From NCBI RefSeq assembly GCF_000821245.2, contig NZ_LN611424.1, positions 537,557-601,556 on the forward strand: a DNA stretch of 64,000 nucleotides. The letters run 5' to 3'. The notes under the pieces were generated by a model that saw only the letters and a list, made by a program, of their open reading frames with translations, did not search any database and was not told where the DNA came from. A program made the position numbers and the translations under genes. Below, in pieces: positions 8,922 to 17,863 of the stretch (positions are counted from its first letter, which is position 1; the number at the start of each line of letters is the position of its first letter). This stretch comes from Virgibacillus senegalensis (GTDB taxonomy: Bacteria > Bacillota > Bacilli > Bacillales > Amphibacillaceae).

Positions 8922-8938
8922 GATAAAGGAGTTTTTTT
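8922..8938 (+). terminator. Right arm of the tagO terminator (split by the IS)
   Basis: GATAAAGGAG followed by seven T, complementary over 17 nt to 7613-7629. It is the 3' stem and U-tract of the original tagO terminator, displaced by the insertion sequence. Confidence 0.8.
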
Positions 8939-9196
8939 GTTGTGTGCCTGTTATGAAGATAACTTGATGGTTCAAATCTAAAAATTGTTATAGCTATTAG
9001 CCAAAAGGTGTCGATTAACCACTCACTGTAAAATGCATGCTAGAATCACGATGACGAACGGGAGATGCTAAAGATATAAAAATCTTCATGAAAGTACATT
9101 AATTAAAATGGAAGCCCAACCTCAATTATTGATTAAAAAATAGGTACAAAGGTCTTCTTATTTCGGAAAAATTTTCAAAAATAGTAAAATACAATC

Positions 9197-9225
9197 TTAA
9201 CATTCGACAAAAAATAATGCATAAT
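9197..9225 (+). promoter_or_regulatory. Candidate sigma-A promoter with a Spo0A box in the spacer
   Basis: TTAACA (9197-9202), a 17-nt spacer and CATAAT (9220-9225) form a good sigma-A promoter. The spacer starts with TTCGACAAA (9203-9211), the exact reverse complement of a Spo0A box TTTGTCGAA. A box just downstream of the -35 could repress or activate; only the match is seen, the control is inference. Confidence 0.55.
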
Positions 9226-9564
9226 AGACATTGTATGACAATTTTACAGTTTTGTAACAGGTGAAAGGGGGAAAATAACGAAATCGCTGGTAGTCCTTGG
9301 CTTTTGGCGTTACCCTTGATTTCTTTTCTCAGGTAGTAGCTTATTCCATATTGGAAATCAATGGATAACAAGGGTTGCATCGTCATATAGTTTGAGCGGT
9401 GCGAAGGATAATAGAAAAGAGATTACTGCTCTATTTAGTAACTACCACACAATAAAGGTATATAAACTTCCAAATAAGTTTCAAGTTAAAAAGCTTGATT
9501 TAATAGAATCTGTGAGGCTTTGCTGGATAGTTGCTGTAGAGCGAGCAACAAACGGAGGTTATAA

Positions 9565-12500
9565 ATGAGAAAGTTAGCTCTAATAATGATCGTAATATTA
9601 GCTTTTAATGTCATTGCACCATACCAGGCACTAGCGGCTGAAAGTGATGGGGAAGAGAAAGTCGAAGTTGAAGGTACACAATCCTCTGACTCGAAGGAAC
9701 CATTAGATGACAAAGCAACTTCTACAGAAGATTCGGATGAATCAGTTAGTGAGGATACTGTTTCTACTCCAGAAGAGTCTGATGCCTCGATTGACGAAGA
9801 CGCTAATTCTGGTGAAGAATCCGAAAAAACGGATGATTCCACATCTGCAGAAGTCGACGAAGTCGACAGTGAGAGTGGTAATAGTGAGACTGATGAGCTG
9901 AATCAGGAAGATGATAAAGCAGCAGAGCCGGAGTCGGAAAAAAGTGCTGACGAGGAAGAACAATCTGATTCAATTCAGCCAAAAGAAGACTCAACGACTG
10001 AGGAAACGAACGAAAACGAAGAAACGGTTTCTGACTCTGGAGTTCAAAAGGCAGAAGTACAGTCAATTAGAATGACTGCTTTGGAAGTGCCAGAGGAAAG
10101 TGCAACAAGCAAATTAGGACATCTTCATGGGGATGCAGTAATTTACACGGATTTGACAGACTTGTCATCCTCCATTCCCGCTGCAGGCACTTATACAAAT
10201 CAAGTCTACTATATTAAGAAACAGGCAAAGCTAAGTGGTGACACTTATTATCTGATTAGCAATAAGCCAAGTAGTACAGAAGGTACTGTAGGATGGGTGA
10301 AAGCTGGTGATATTCAAACATACAGTCATAAAACGTTAGATCACCAGTCTAAGAGTTTTTACCTGAAAGGAACTGGCAGTGCTTTTAGTAAAGCTTGGGG
10401 TGGCTCCAAAGATCTTGTTTTTGGAGATCTTACCGGCTATAAAAATGAAGAATTCAAGGTGAATCTTACTGAAACAGTCGGTGAAAATGTTTGGTATAGA
10501 GGAACCTTGGATGGCAATACAGTATGGTTACATTCTGCTTATGTAACGACTGCTCAGGAAGCTGAAGAGAGTGCTATTAGCAGATTAGGCCATTTACGAG
10601 GAGATGCTGTCATTTACAATGATTTAAATGATTTATCATCTTCTGTAGCTGCTTCAGGTACTTATACAAATGCTGTGTATTATATTAAGAAGCAAGCTTT
10701 GTTAAATGGACAAAAGTATTACTTGATCAGCCAAAAGCCAAGCAGTGTTAACGGTATTATTGGTTGGGTTGAAGCGGAAGACATGGTTACGTACAGCCAT
10801 GAAACAGCTGATCATGACAAGAAAACCTTTTACATTAAAGGAACCGGAAGCGCCTATAATAAGGCGTGGGGTGGTCCTAAAGATTTGGTATATGAAAAGC
10901 TGTCCAATTACAAGAATCAAGAATTCCAAGTCAATCTCACTGAAACCGTCGGAGATAACATTTGGTACCGTGGTGTATTAAATGGGGAGACGGTTTGGAT
11001 TCACTCTAACTATGTTACAAATGTTAAAGAGAGTTCAACAAGCAGATTAGGGCATTTACGAGGAGACGCCGTCATTCTCGATGATTTGGAAGATTTATCT
11101 TCTTCAACTCCTGCTTCTCCTACGTACACCAACGCTGTGTATTATATTAAGAAGCAAGCAGAAGTAAGTGAACAAAAGTATTACTTGATTAGTACAAAGC
11201 CTAGTAGTGTGAATGGTGTCGTCGGTTGGGTTAACGCTGAAGATATAGTGACAAACAGTCATAAAACAGTAGACCAAGATACTAAAACTTTTTATATTAA
11301 AGGAACCGGAAGTGCTTACAGCAAGGCGTGGGGCGGTTCTAAAAATCTAGTTTTTAAAGATCTATCTGGATATAAAAACGAAGATTTCAAAGTGGATTTA
11401 ACGGAAAAGGTAGGCAACAATATATGGTATAGGGGAACCCTTGATGGGGAAAAAATTTGGCTGCATTCTTCTTACGTAACAAATGTCAAAGAAAGTTCGA
11501 TCAGCAGGCTGGGACATTTAAGAGGAGATGCTGTAATTTACCCTGAACTAGATCAATTGTCTTCTTCCATCCCTGCAGCTGACACATTTACAAACGCAGT
11601 GTATTATATTAAAAAGCAAGCACAAATGAGTGGCAGCACCTATTACTTGATAAGTACGAAGCCTAGCAGTGTAAATGGTACCATAGGCTGGGTAGAATCA
11701 GATAATATGGTAACCTACAGTCATACTACTGTAGACCATAAGGCTAAAACTTTTTATGTAAAAGGAACTGGCAGTGCTTATAGCAAAGTATGGGGTGGCT
11801 CTAAAGATCTCGTTTATCAAAATTTATCAACCTACAAGGATAAAGCTTTTGCCGTCAATCTAACTGAAAAAGTAGGAAATAATGTCTGGTATAGAGGAAC
11901 TTTGAATGGAAAAACCGTTTGGATTCATGAAGCCTATCTTAAGAAATCAAACGTTATTAATACTTCCTACTCTGACTATGACCTAACTTTGAATAAAATG
12001 TTAGATATTCAAATGGCTGTAGCTCCTCAAACCGACAAACGTTATAAACTCTGGATTAGAGAAGATGGATTGACGAATATTGCCAACGGTCAAGCCACGG
12101 TAAAAGGTGATAATTGGAGATTAAGAAGAGGCCCGGGTACTAGTTATTCTATTGGTGGTACAGTCAACAATGGGAAAGTGTTGCCTTTATATTCAAGTAC
12201 AAAAGGTTCAGATGGGTATAAGTGGTATCATGTCAGTTACACCTCTGGATGGGTTATTCCAGACAGGGAAGATGTGCTTTACTACTTAGACTATAGGAAC
12301 TTTACTGGTAACTTAAAAGATTCTTTACAGTTTTTGAACTTGTCACAAAGTGCAAATATTGATGTGAACGAAGTAAATCAGAAGGTGCTTACGAATAAAG
12401 GAAGCCTTTCTGGAAAAGCTCAAGCATTCGTAACTGCCGGGAGGACTCATGGTGTTAACGAAATTTACTTGATCGCTCATGCATTATTAGAAACAGGAAA

Positions 12501-12870
12501 TGGCTCATCAACGCTTGCTAGCGGAGTCAAGTATAACAATAAAACTGTTTATAATATGTACGGTATTGGAGCGAGAGATGCTTGTCCGATTGAATGTGGA
12601 GCGAAGAAAGCTTATGAACTAGGATGGTTCACACCAGAACAAGCTATAATTGGTGGTGCTGCATTTATCGGAGATGGGTATGTGAACGCAGGACAAAACA
12701 CTTTGTATAAAATGCGTTGGAATCCCGCATTTGCAGCAAACTATAACTATGCTTCCCATCAATATGCTACTGACATTGGCTGGGCTTATAAGCAAACTTC
12801 AAGAATGTACGAGTTATATAATCTGTTAGATGGATATACTCTGAATCTAGATTTACCACGGTACAAGTAA
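9565..12870 (+). CDS. Secreted autolysin: four GW-type double modules, SH3 domain and C-terminal N-acetylglucosaminidase
   Basis: 1101 residues. Signal peptide at 1-25 (MRKLALIMIVILAF to AYQALAA-like cleavage region), then a Ser/Glu/Asp-rich acidic linker to about 175. Four ~153-residue repeats follow, beginning near 183, 340, 494 and 647. Each starts (S)RLGHLRGDA, contains YYLIS.KPSS and VGWV, and ends VW.HS.YV, the pattern of paired GW/SH3-like wall-binding modules. A bacterial SH3 domain (LRRGPGTSYSIGG) lies near 850-905. The C-terminus (about 945-1085) is a glycoside hydrolase family 73 glucosaminidase with likely catalytic Glu976 in HALLETGNG. It should cut glycan strands of peptidoglycan outside the cell, with GW modules holding it on teichoic acid. 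Ribosome site CGGAGG. It pairs with the amidase gene that follows. Confidence 0.93.
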   Translation: MRKLALIMIVILAFNVIAPYQALAAESDGEEKVEVEGTQSSDSKEPLDDKATSTEDSDESVSEDTVSTPEESDASIDEDANSGEESEKTDDSTSAEVDEVDSESGNSETDELNQEDDKAAEPESEKSADEEEQSDSIQPKEDSTTEETNENEETVSDSGVQKAEVQSIRMTALEVPEESATSKLGHLHGDAVIYTDLTDLSSSIPAAGTYTNQVYYIKKQAKLSGDTYYLISNKPSSTEGTVGWVKAGDIQTYSHKTLDHQSKSFYLKGTGSAFSKAWGGSKDLVFGDLTGYKNEEFKVNLTETVGENVWYRGTLDGNTVWLHSAYVTTAQEAEESAISRLGHLRGDAVIYNDLNDLSSSVAASGTYTNAVYYIKKQALLNGQKYYLISQKPSSVNGIIGWVEAEDMVTYSHETADHDKKTFYIKGTGSAYNKAWGGPKDLVYEKLSNYKNQEFQVNLTETVGDNIWYRGVLNGETVWIHSNYVTNVKESSTSRLGHLRGDAVILDDLEDLSSSTPASPTYTNAVYYIKKQAEVSEQKYYLISTKPSSVNGVVGWVNAEDIVTNSHKTVDQDTKTFYIKGTGSAYSKAWGGSKNLVFKDLSGYKNEDFKVDLTEKVGNNIWYRGTLDGEKIWLHSSYVTNVKESSISRLGHLRGDAVIYPELDQLSSSIPAADTFTNAVYYIKKQAQMSGSTYYLISTKPSSVNGTIGWVESDNMVTYSHTTVDHKAKTFYVKGTGSAYSKVWGGSKDLVYQNLSTYKDKAFAVNLTEKVGNNVWYRGTLNGKTVWIHEAYLKKSNVINTSYSDYDLTLNKMLDIQMAVAPQTDKRYKLWIREDGLTNIANGQATVKGDNWRLRRGPGTSYSIGGTVNNGKVLPLYSSTKGSDGYKWYHVSYTSGWVIPDREDVLYYLDYRNFTGNLKDSLQFLNLSQSANIDVNEVNQKVLTNKGSLSGKAQAFVTAGRTHGVNEIYLIAHALLETGNGSSTLASGVKYNNKTVYNMYGIGARDACPIECGAKKAYELGWFTPEQAIIGGAAFIGDGYVNAGQNTLYKMRWNPAFAANYNYASHQYATDIGWAYKQTSRMYELYNLLDGYTLNLDLPRYK

Positions 12871-12890
12871 CCAGATTAGTAAGATTTGAA

Positions 12891-12925
12891 CTGCACCTTG
12901 ATTATTAATACAAGGTGCAGTTTTT
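12891..12925 (+). terminator. Rho-independent terminator after the glucosaminidase gene
   Basis: A perfect 10-bp stem, CTGCACCTTG (12891-12900) with CAAGGTGCAG (12911-12920), a 10-nt AT-rich loop and TTTTT. It separates the two autolysin genes into different transcription units. Confidence 0.9.
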
Positions 12926-13005
12926 GTAAAAATAACAGGTTGTTTCTTAAGTTTTGTTTTATGTTGTCGATAAACTAGTAAGAAAGGACATTCGAGGGGG
13001 ATTAT

Positions 13006-16002
13006 ATGAAGAAGCTAGTCATCTTAGTGTTAGCAATATTGATTTATTCATCTGTTTTTCCTACATATTTGCTAGCAGAAAATAATACTGAGTTAGATAC
13101 AACAGAAAATCAATCAGAAGCAGATGAACAAACAAAATCGGAGACCACGGTTAGTGAGGAAAGCAGCAACGATGGGATTGAAAATAATTCAGATGCACCT
13201 GAAGATTCCGCGGTAGAAGGAGAAACGGAAACAGAAACTAGTAATATAAAAGAAGAGCAAAAAGAAGAGTCTGAAGACTCTGCTTCAGATGAGATAGCCG
13301 AAAATGTGGAAGAAAGCGAGCAAAGCGAAGAAGTAAAGAGTATTGAAGAAGATTCACAAGAAGAAAATCAACCAAAAGAGGAAAAAATAGAAGGTTCAGA
13401 AGAAAATAATGAATCTGTGGAATATAATCAATTTGGTATCAAAGAAGGAACAGAAGTTTACGGAATCGATATAAGTGAGTTTTCAGAAGAAGAACTGCAA
13501 TATGTTCCTAAAGGTTGGAGAGACGGGGTTGTGGAAAGCGAACATCCACATGAGACGCAACAAAGGATGTTCAGCATTAGGAGTGTTTATCCAGATGTAA
13601 ATGATTACATCAGTAATATCCCTGTAGCGAAGGTAGAGTATCAATACAAAGATTTCTTTGAGAAATTCAACTATCGCCATGGATTTGGCCAAGTCGAAGG
13701 TGTAGTTGCCCATGAGACTGCCAATGACGATTCTTCCATTACGCAGGAAATTTCCTACATGTCTAGAAACCATGAAAATGCCTTTGTCCATGCCTTTGTT
13801 GATCATGAACGTATCATTGAAATTCATCCATTGGATTTAGGTGCCTGGGGAGCAGGTCCTTATGCCAATCAAAGGTTTGTCCATGTAGAATTGGTTAGGG
13901 TTAATAACTTTGAACAATTTGCTAAATCTATTAATAATTATGCCGACTATATTGCATCGATTCTATATAATTATGGCTTAGGAGTAGACAGTGCAGAAAG
14001 TGATGGGAAAGGAACATTATGGTCCCACAAGGCAGTTAGTAACTATTTAGGTGGAACAACTCACGTTGATCCACACGGCTATTTTGACAGATATGGATAT
14101 AGCTGGAGCCAATTTGTAAGTCTCGTAAAATCAAGATATGATAGTTTGGACCTGGCTAAGCCAAACACAAGTAGGTTAGGTCACCTGCATGGAGACGCAA
14201 GGATATTCAAATATCCTGGGGTAAGTTCTTCAGCATATTCAGCAAAGGAATATACGAATGCTGTATATTATATTAAATCGAAAACAGAGGCAAAGGGCGG
14301 AACGTATTACTTAATCAGTCGCGAACCTAGCAGTAGGAAGGGAGTCATAGGTTGGGTCAAAGCCAGTGAGATGGACTCCTATTCCCATAATGGAGTAGAC
14401 AGTAAGAAGAAGACATTCTATTTAAGAGGTACTGGTACTGCCTATAGTAAAGCATGGGGTGGTTCAAAGGATATTGTTTATTCAGACTTATCCAAGTATA
14501 AGGGCCAGGAAGTCAAAATAGATCTTACAGAAAAAGTGGGCAATAACTATTGGTATAGAGGGACATTTAATGGTAAAAGAGTATGGATTCATACCAGTAA
14601 TTTAACAACTAGAAAAGAAAGTAACACGAGCAAACTTGGACATCTCCATGGGAATGCGGTTATTTATGAACGTATTGGTGTCCCCTCTACCTCACAAGAT
14701 GCTGCTGGAAAGTTCACAAATGCTGTTTACTATATCAAAAAGCAAGCAGAAGTAAATGATCAACTGTATTATCTAATTAGCACAAAACCGAGCAGCAGTA
14801 GTGGAACAGTCGGCTGGGTGAAGTCACAGCAAATGGACACACACTCGCATCAGGGAGTAGACTCTGATTTAAAAACCATGAAAATCAAGGGTACTGGCAG
14901 TGCATATAGTACAGCTTGGGGCGGTGCAAAGGATTTAGTGTTTAATTCTTTGGCGCAATTTGAAAATCAAAATTTCCATGTCCATCTTACAGAGCGAGTA
15001 GGAGGAAATACATGGTATCGAGGCAGTTTGAATGGACAAATTGTTTGGATCCATTCAAGTTATCTTACTTACGTTCAGGACAAAACAGGAGAGAAGGTAA
15101 GTAAGCTCGGGCATCTTCGTCATAACGCAAAGATTTATCGATATGTAGGAGATAACTCTTCTGATTTGTCGAATAGTAATGAATACACAAATGCTGTGTA
15201 CTACATTAAAGAACAAATGGAAGTAGATGGTCAACTTTATTACTTAATCAGCACCAAGCCTAGTAGTACCAAGGGTGTTGTCGGATGGGTGAAACCGCAA
15301 GATATGGTAACGAATTCCCATAAAAATGTGGACAGTAAAGCGAAAACGTTCTATCTAAGTGGATCTGGAAGTGCGTACAGCAAAGCTTGGGGCGGAAGTA
15401 AGAATTTGGTATTTGAAAATCTGTCAAAATACAGGGACGCTGAGTTTAAAGTAAACCTAACCGAAACAGTGGGTAATAATACATGGTATAGAGGAAAATT
15501 AAATGGAAAGACAGTTTGGTTGCATTCTAGCTATGTAGGCAAAAAAGAAGAAAGTACAATTAGTAGGTTAGGGCATTTACGGAGCTCCGCAACAATCCTG
15601 GAAACACTTGGAGTGAAATCAACCGCTTTAAATACATCTGAATTTACAAATGCTGTCTATTATATCAAGAAACAAGCAGATATTAACGGGCGTCGTTACT
15701 ACTTGATCAGTACGAAACCAAGTAGTACAAATGGAACCATAGGATGGGTTGAACAAGCAGACATGATTACCCATAAGCATGTGAGCATCGACAAGGACTC
15801 AAAGACATTTGTCATAAATGGAAATGGCAAAGCTTATAGCAAGGCTTGGGGTGGTAAGAACGATTTAGTGTACGATGATTTAAGCCAATTTAAACAGCAG
15901 AATTTCAAGGTGAATCTAACAGAAAGTGTTGGAAACAATACATGGTACCGTGGTGTGCTTAATGGAAAGACAGTGTGGATTCACAGCTCTTATGTAGAAT
16001 AA
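13006..16002 (+). CDS. Secreted autolysin: N-acetylmuramoyl-L-alanine amidase with four C-terminal GW-type double modules
   Basis: 998 residues. A signal peptide (residues 1-25, cleavage near LLAEN) is followed by a Glu/Ser-rich linker to about 145 and a type-2 amidase domain at about 205-375. Likely zinc and catalytic residues are His236 in VAHETAND, His341 in LWSHKAV, and His353 with Asp355 in THVDPHGYF, close to the AmiA domain of Staphylococcus Atl. Four ~152-residue GW-type repeats start near 390, 542, 700 and 853 and match those of the preceding protein. It should cleave the amide between MurNAc and the stem peptide. Ribosome site GAGGGGG. Gene order here puts the glucosaminidase protein first, the reverse of the Atl domain order. 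Confidence 0.93.
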   Translation: MKKLVILVLAILIYSSVFPTYLLAENNTELDTTENQSEADEQTKSETTVSEESSNDGIENNSDAPEDSAVEGETETETSNIKEEQKEESEDSASDEIAENVEESEQSEEVKSIEEDSQEENQPKEEKIEGSEENNESVEYNQFGIKEGTEVYGIDISEFSEEELQYVPKGWRDGVVESEHPHETQQRMFSIRSVYPDVNDYISNIPVAKVEYQYKDFFEKFNYRHGFGQVEGVVAHETANDDSSITQEISYMSRNHENAFVHAFVDHERIIEIHPLDLGAWGAGPYANQRFVHVELVRVNNFEQFAKSINNYADYIASILYNYGLGVDSAESDGKGTLWSHKAVSNYLGGTTHVDPHGYFDRYGYSWSQFVSLVKSRYDSLDLAKPNTSRLGHLHGDARIFKYPGVSSSAYSAKEYTNAVYYIKSKTEAKGGTYYLISREPSSRKGVIGWVKASEMDSYSHNGVDSKKKTFYLRGTGTAYSKAWGGSKDIVYSDLSKYKGQEVKIDLTEKVGNNYWYRGTFNGKRVWIHTSNLTTRKESNTSKLGHLHGNAVIYERIGVPSTSQDAAGKFTNAVYYIKKQAEVNDQLYYLISTKPSSSSGTVGWVKSQQMDTHSHQGVDSDLKTMKIKGTGSAYSTAWGGAKDLVFNSLAQFENQNFHVHLTERVGGNTWYRGSLNGQIVWIHSSYLTYVQDKTGEKVSKLGHLRHNAKIYRYVGDNSSDLSNSNEYTNAVYYIKEQMEVDGQLYYLISTKPSSTKGVVGWVKPQDMVTNSHKNVDSKAKTFYLSGSGSAYSKAWGGSKNLVFENLSKYRDAEFKVNLTETVGNNTWYRGKLNGKTVWLHSSYVGKKEESTISRLGHLRSSATILETLGVKSTALNTSEFTNAVYYIKKQADINGRRYYLISTKPSSTNGTIGWVEQADMITHKHVSIDKDSKTFVINGNGKAYSKAWGGKNDLVYDDLSQFKQQNFKVNLTESVGNNTWYRGVLNGKTVWIHSSYVE

Positions 16003-16005
16003 AAT

Positions 16006-16044
16006 AAAAAATACTACTCCATTTTTTGGAGTAGTATTTTTTTA
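16006..16044. terminator. Bidirectional terminator between the amidase and tagB-like genes
   Basis: AAATACTACTCC, a loop of seven nt, then GGAGTAGTATTT, with A-runs on the left and T-runs on the right. It can end transcription from both convergent genes and overlaps the last codons of the minus-strand gene. Confidence 0.88.
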
Positions 16045-17223
16045 TTGATTGAGTACTTTAGCTGATTCTGGTTGTTCATATACAAAGGAGATAAGGGATT
16101 GGCTGGAATTTCCTTTGGAATATTGATTCCATTCATTTGCAAATTGTTTTATTTGTTTTAACGAAAAGCTATTGTTGCGAATTACGGACAAAACCTCTTC
16201 CGTGTTATTTACTACTGGTCCAGGCATACTTTTATGGTAATCTTCCCAAAAACCTCTGCTAGTCTGATAGTTTTCCAAGTCATAGCTATAAAAAATCATT
16301 GGCTTTTCTAACAGTGAATATTCAAATGGAATAGACGAATAATCGGAAATCAAAATATCTGTAACTAATAATAAATGATTGATATTTTCATAATTTTTCA
16401 CGTCAATTACAAAATCAGGATACTTATCATTTAATTGGGAAGAAACGGCTGGATGGAGTCGTAAAAACAGGACATATTCATCACTTAATTCTTTGTGCAA
16501 TCTATCCAGGTCCAATGCCAAATCAGGTGATTGTAATTGGTCATCCCGAAAGGTCGGTGCATATAATAATACTTTTTTTTCATTGATTACAGGGAATTCC
16601 CTGGCAAGTTCCTTTCTGACTTCGCTGGTTTTCTGTTTATCAAAAAAGAAATCAGTTCTTGGGATTCCTGTTCGCAAAATATTTTCCGGTTTTAAGTCAA
16701 AACTCTTTCGGAATATTGCTGCCATCTTTTCTGAACCAACCACGACATAATGAAATCTTTCATAGACAGCTTTGAAGCGTTTTATTGCCTTCTGGGACCT
16801 TTGTTCAATCGATGGATCAGTCAAACCAAATCGTTTAATAGCACCAGCAGCATGCCATAATTGCACACAAATAACTTCTGGTTTAAAGTTCATCACTGAT
16901 AAAAATCCAAAGTAGTTATCTATAAAGATTACTTTAGAGGTAGCGAGATGAAAGATAGAGCTTACAAAGTTAATGGGATTTTTAGATTGAAAATCTATTA
17001 TTTTTGCACTGCTTATATGCTTGAAATCTTTTTTGCAGCCTGTGGCTTTTAATATAACGATTTCAGTATTGGTAGTTGCTTCTAACTCTTCAGCAACATG
17101 TGAGATATTATCACCAAAAGAAGCTACCAAAGTTGTTTTTTCTTTCGAAGGAATAAAGTTTAGCAGATGAAATGTTATTCTGAAAATGAGTAGGTAAATC
17201 GATATAAAAAATTCTCTAACCAT
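16042..17223 (-). CDS. TagB/TarB-like CDP-glycerol glycerophosphotransferase
   Basis: A 393-residue member of the Glyphos_transf (TagB/TagF/TarL) family, with an amphipathic hydrophobic N-terminus for membrane attachment. Family motifs are QLWHAAGAIKRFG (the conserved WHG/WHA region), TGIPRTDFFFD, LLYAPTFRDD, LRLHPAV and ILISDYSSIPFEY, the last two carrying the CDP-binding region. The size fits a TagB-type primase that adds the first glycerol phosphate to the GlcNAc-ManNAc lipid. Linkage with tagD, which makes CDP-glycerol, supports this: the ATG at 17223 overlaps the tagD stop by 8 nt. A TarF-like role cannot be excluded. Confidence 0.85.
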   Translation of the reverse strand: MVREFFISIYLLIFRITFHLLNFIPSKEKTTLVASFGDNISHVAEELEATTNTEIVILKATGCKKDFKHISSAKIIDFQSKNPINFVSSIFHLATSKVIFIDNYFGFLSVMNFKPEVICVQLWHAAGAIKRFGLTDPSIEQRSQKAIKRFKAVYERFHYVVVGSEKMAAIFRKSFDLKPENILRTGIPRTDFFFDKQKTSEVRKELAREFPVINEKKVLLYAPTFRDDQLQSPDLALDLDRLHKELSDEYVLFLRLHPAVSSQLNDKYPDFVIDVKNYENINHLLLVTDILISDYSSIPFEYSLLEKPMIFYSYDLENYQTSRGFWEDYHKSMPGPVVNNTEEVLSVIRNNSFSLKQIKQFANEWNQYSKGNSSQSLISFVYEQPESAKVLNQ

Positions 17224-17614
17224 GGTTCACCCGAAATAAATCATTTTTTATTTGTGTGGAAGAGATACCAGAGGTTCTTGGAAGGTATACGACTTCACAA
17301 TATTCTTTAAGAAAGTCAAATTTTCCTTTCCAGTCATCTCCCATCACAAATACATCGATATCTAAACGCTGGATATCACTTACTTTTTGTTCCCAATCAT
17401 TTTCAGGAATAACTTCATCCACATACCGGATAGACTCTACAATTAATTTGCGTGTTTTATAACCGTGATAAGCCTTCTTTTCCTTTGTATTATTAAAGTC
17501 ATCAGTCGATACTGCCACAGTTAAATGATCCCCCAACTGTTTTGCCCGCTTTAATATATTTATATGGCCTTCATGGATTAAATCAAAAGTGCCGTAAGTT
17601 ATTACTTTTTTCAT
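17216..17614 (-). CDS. tagD: TagD: glycerol-3-phosphate cytidylyltransferase
   Basis: 132 residues, the usual TagD length. The nucleotidyltransferase motif HEGH is at residues 14-17 and the second signature RTSGISST at 113-120. It makes CDP-glycerol from CTP and glycerol-3-phosphate, the donor for the linkage unit of wall teichoic acid. The ribosome site GAGGAGG precedes the ATG. It is the first gene of a two-gene minus-strand operon with the TagB-like gene and is divergent from the acyltransferase gene. Confidence 0.96.
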   Translation of the reverse strand: MKKVITYGTFDLIHEGHINILKRAKQLGDHLTVAVSTDDFNNTKEKKAYHGYKTRKLIVESIRYVDEVIPENDWEQKVSDIQRLDIDVFVMGDDWKGKFDFLKEYCEVVYLPRTSGISSTQIKNDLFRVNHG

Positions 17615-17863
17615 TATAAAGCCCTCCTCAAGAGAGACATCTGCTTTTAATAAATACCCATAATAATTTAAATATTAAACGTTTCCGTCTGTTATTACAA
17701 GGGCCAATACATGGCAACGTTGGAAGGAGGTAATCGACCCCCTGCATTAAGAAAGTTGCCTCGAAGGTTTCTAGACAAGAAGTCAAAAAATCAAAAGGAA
17801 TTAACCAACACAAGGGATATAGTTTTCGGAAAACCTCGGCTATATCTGAAGGAGTTGTTACCA
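17615..17863. other. Divergent intergenic region between tagD and the acyltransferase
   Basis: 249 nt holding the tagD promoter and what would be a long leader for the acyltransferase. GGAAGGAGGTAAT at about 17725-17737 is a near-perfect ribosome site, but no start codon follows at a workable distance. Pairing of ATTAC (17694-17698) with GTAAT just after it is possible. I recognise no known RNA class. Confidence 0.4.
17672..17700 (-). promoter_or_regulatory. Candidate sigma-A promoter of tagD
   Basis: On the minus strand TTGTAA (17700-17695), a 17-nt spacer and TAATAT (17677-17672) lie about 60 nt before the tagD start. There is also a GGAAACGTTT stretch within the spacer. Confidence 0.45.

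Larger units (their letters stand above)
8913..9564. other. Intergenic region with long leader of the first autolysin
   Basis: 652 nt without a convincing gene. It begins with the right arm of the tagO terminator (8922-8938). A candidate promoter with a Spo0A box lies at 9197-9225, leaving a leader of about 330 nt before the ATG at 9565. The leader is partly rich in short inverted stretches, but I recognise no riboswitch class. A frame of about 80 codons (from about 9325) runs in register to a TGA overlapping the autolysin start; it has no ribosome site and resembles no family I know. I regard it as chance or decayed sequence. Confidence 0.6.

Noticed and set aside
9126..9386. 86-codon minus-strand frame upstream of the first autolysin
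   Set aside because: No ribosome site or family resemblance, and it covers the likely promoter region.
9232..9564. Riboswitch in the long autolysin leader
   Set aside because: I compared it from memory with c-di-AMP and c-di-GMP classes and saw no conserved core; a covariance search would be needed to go further.
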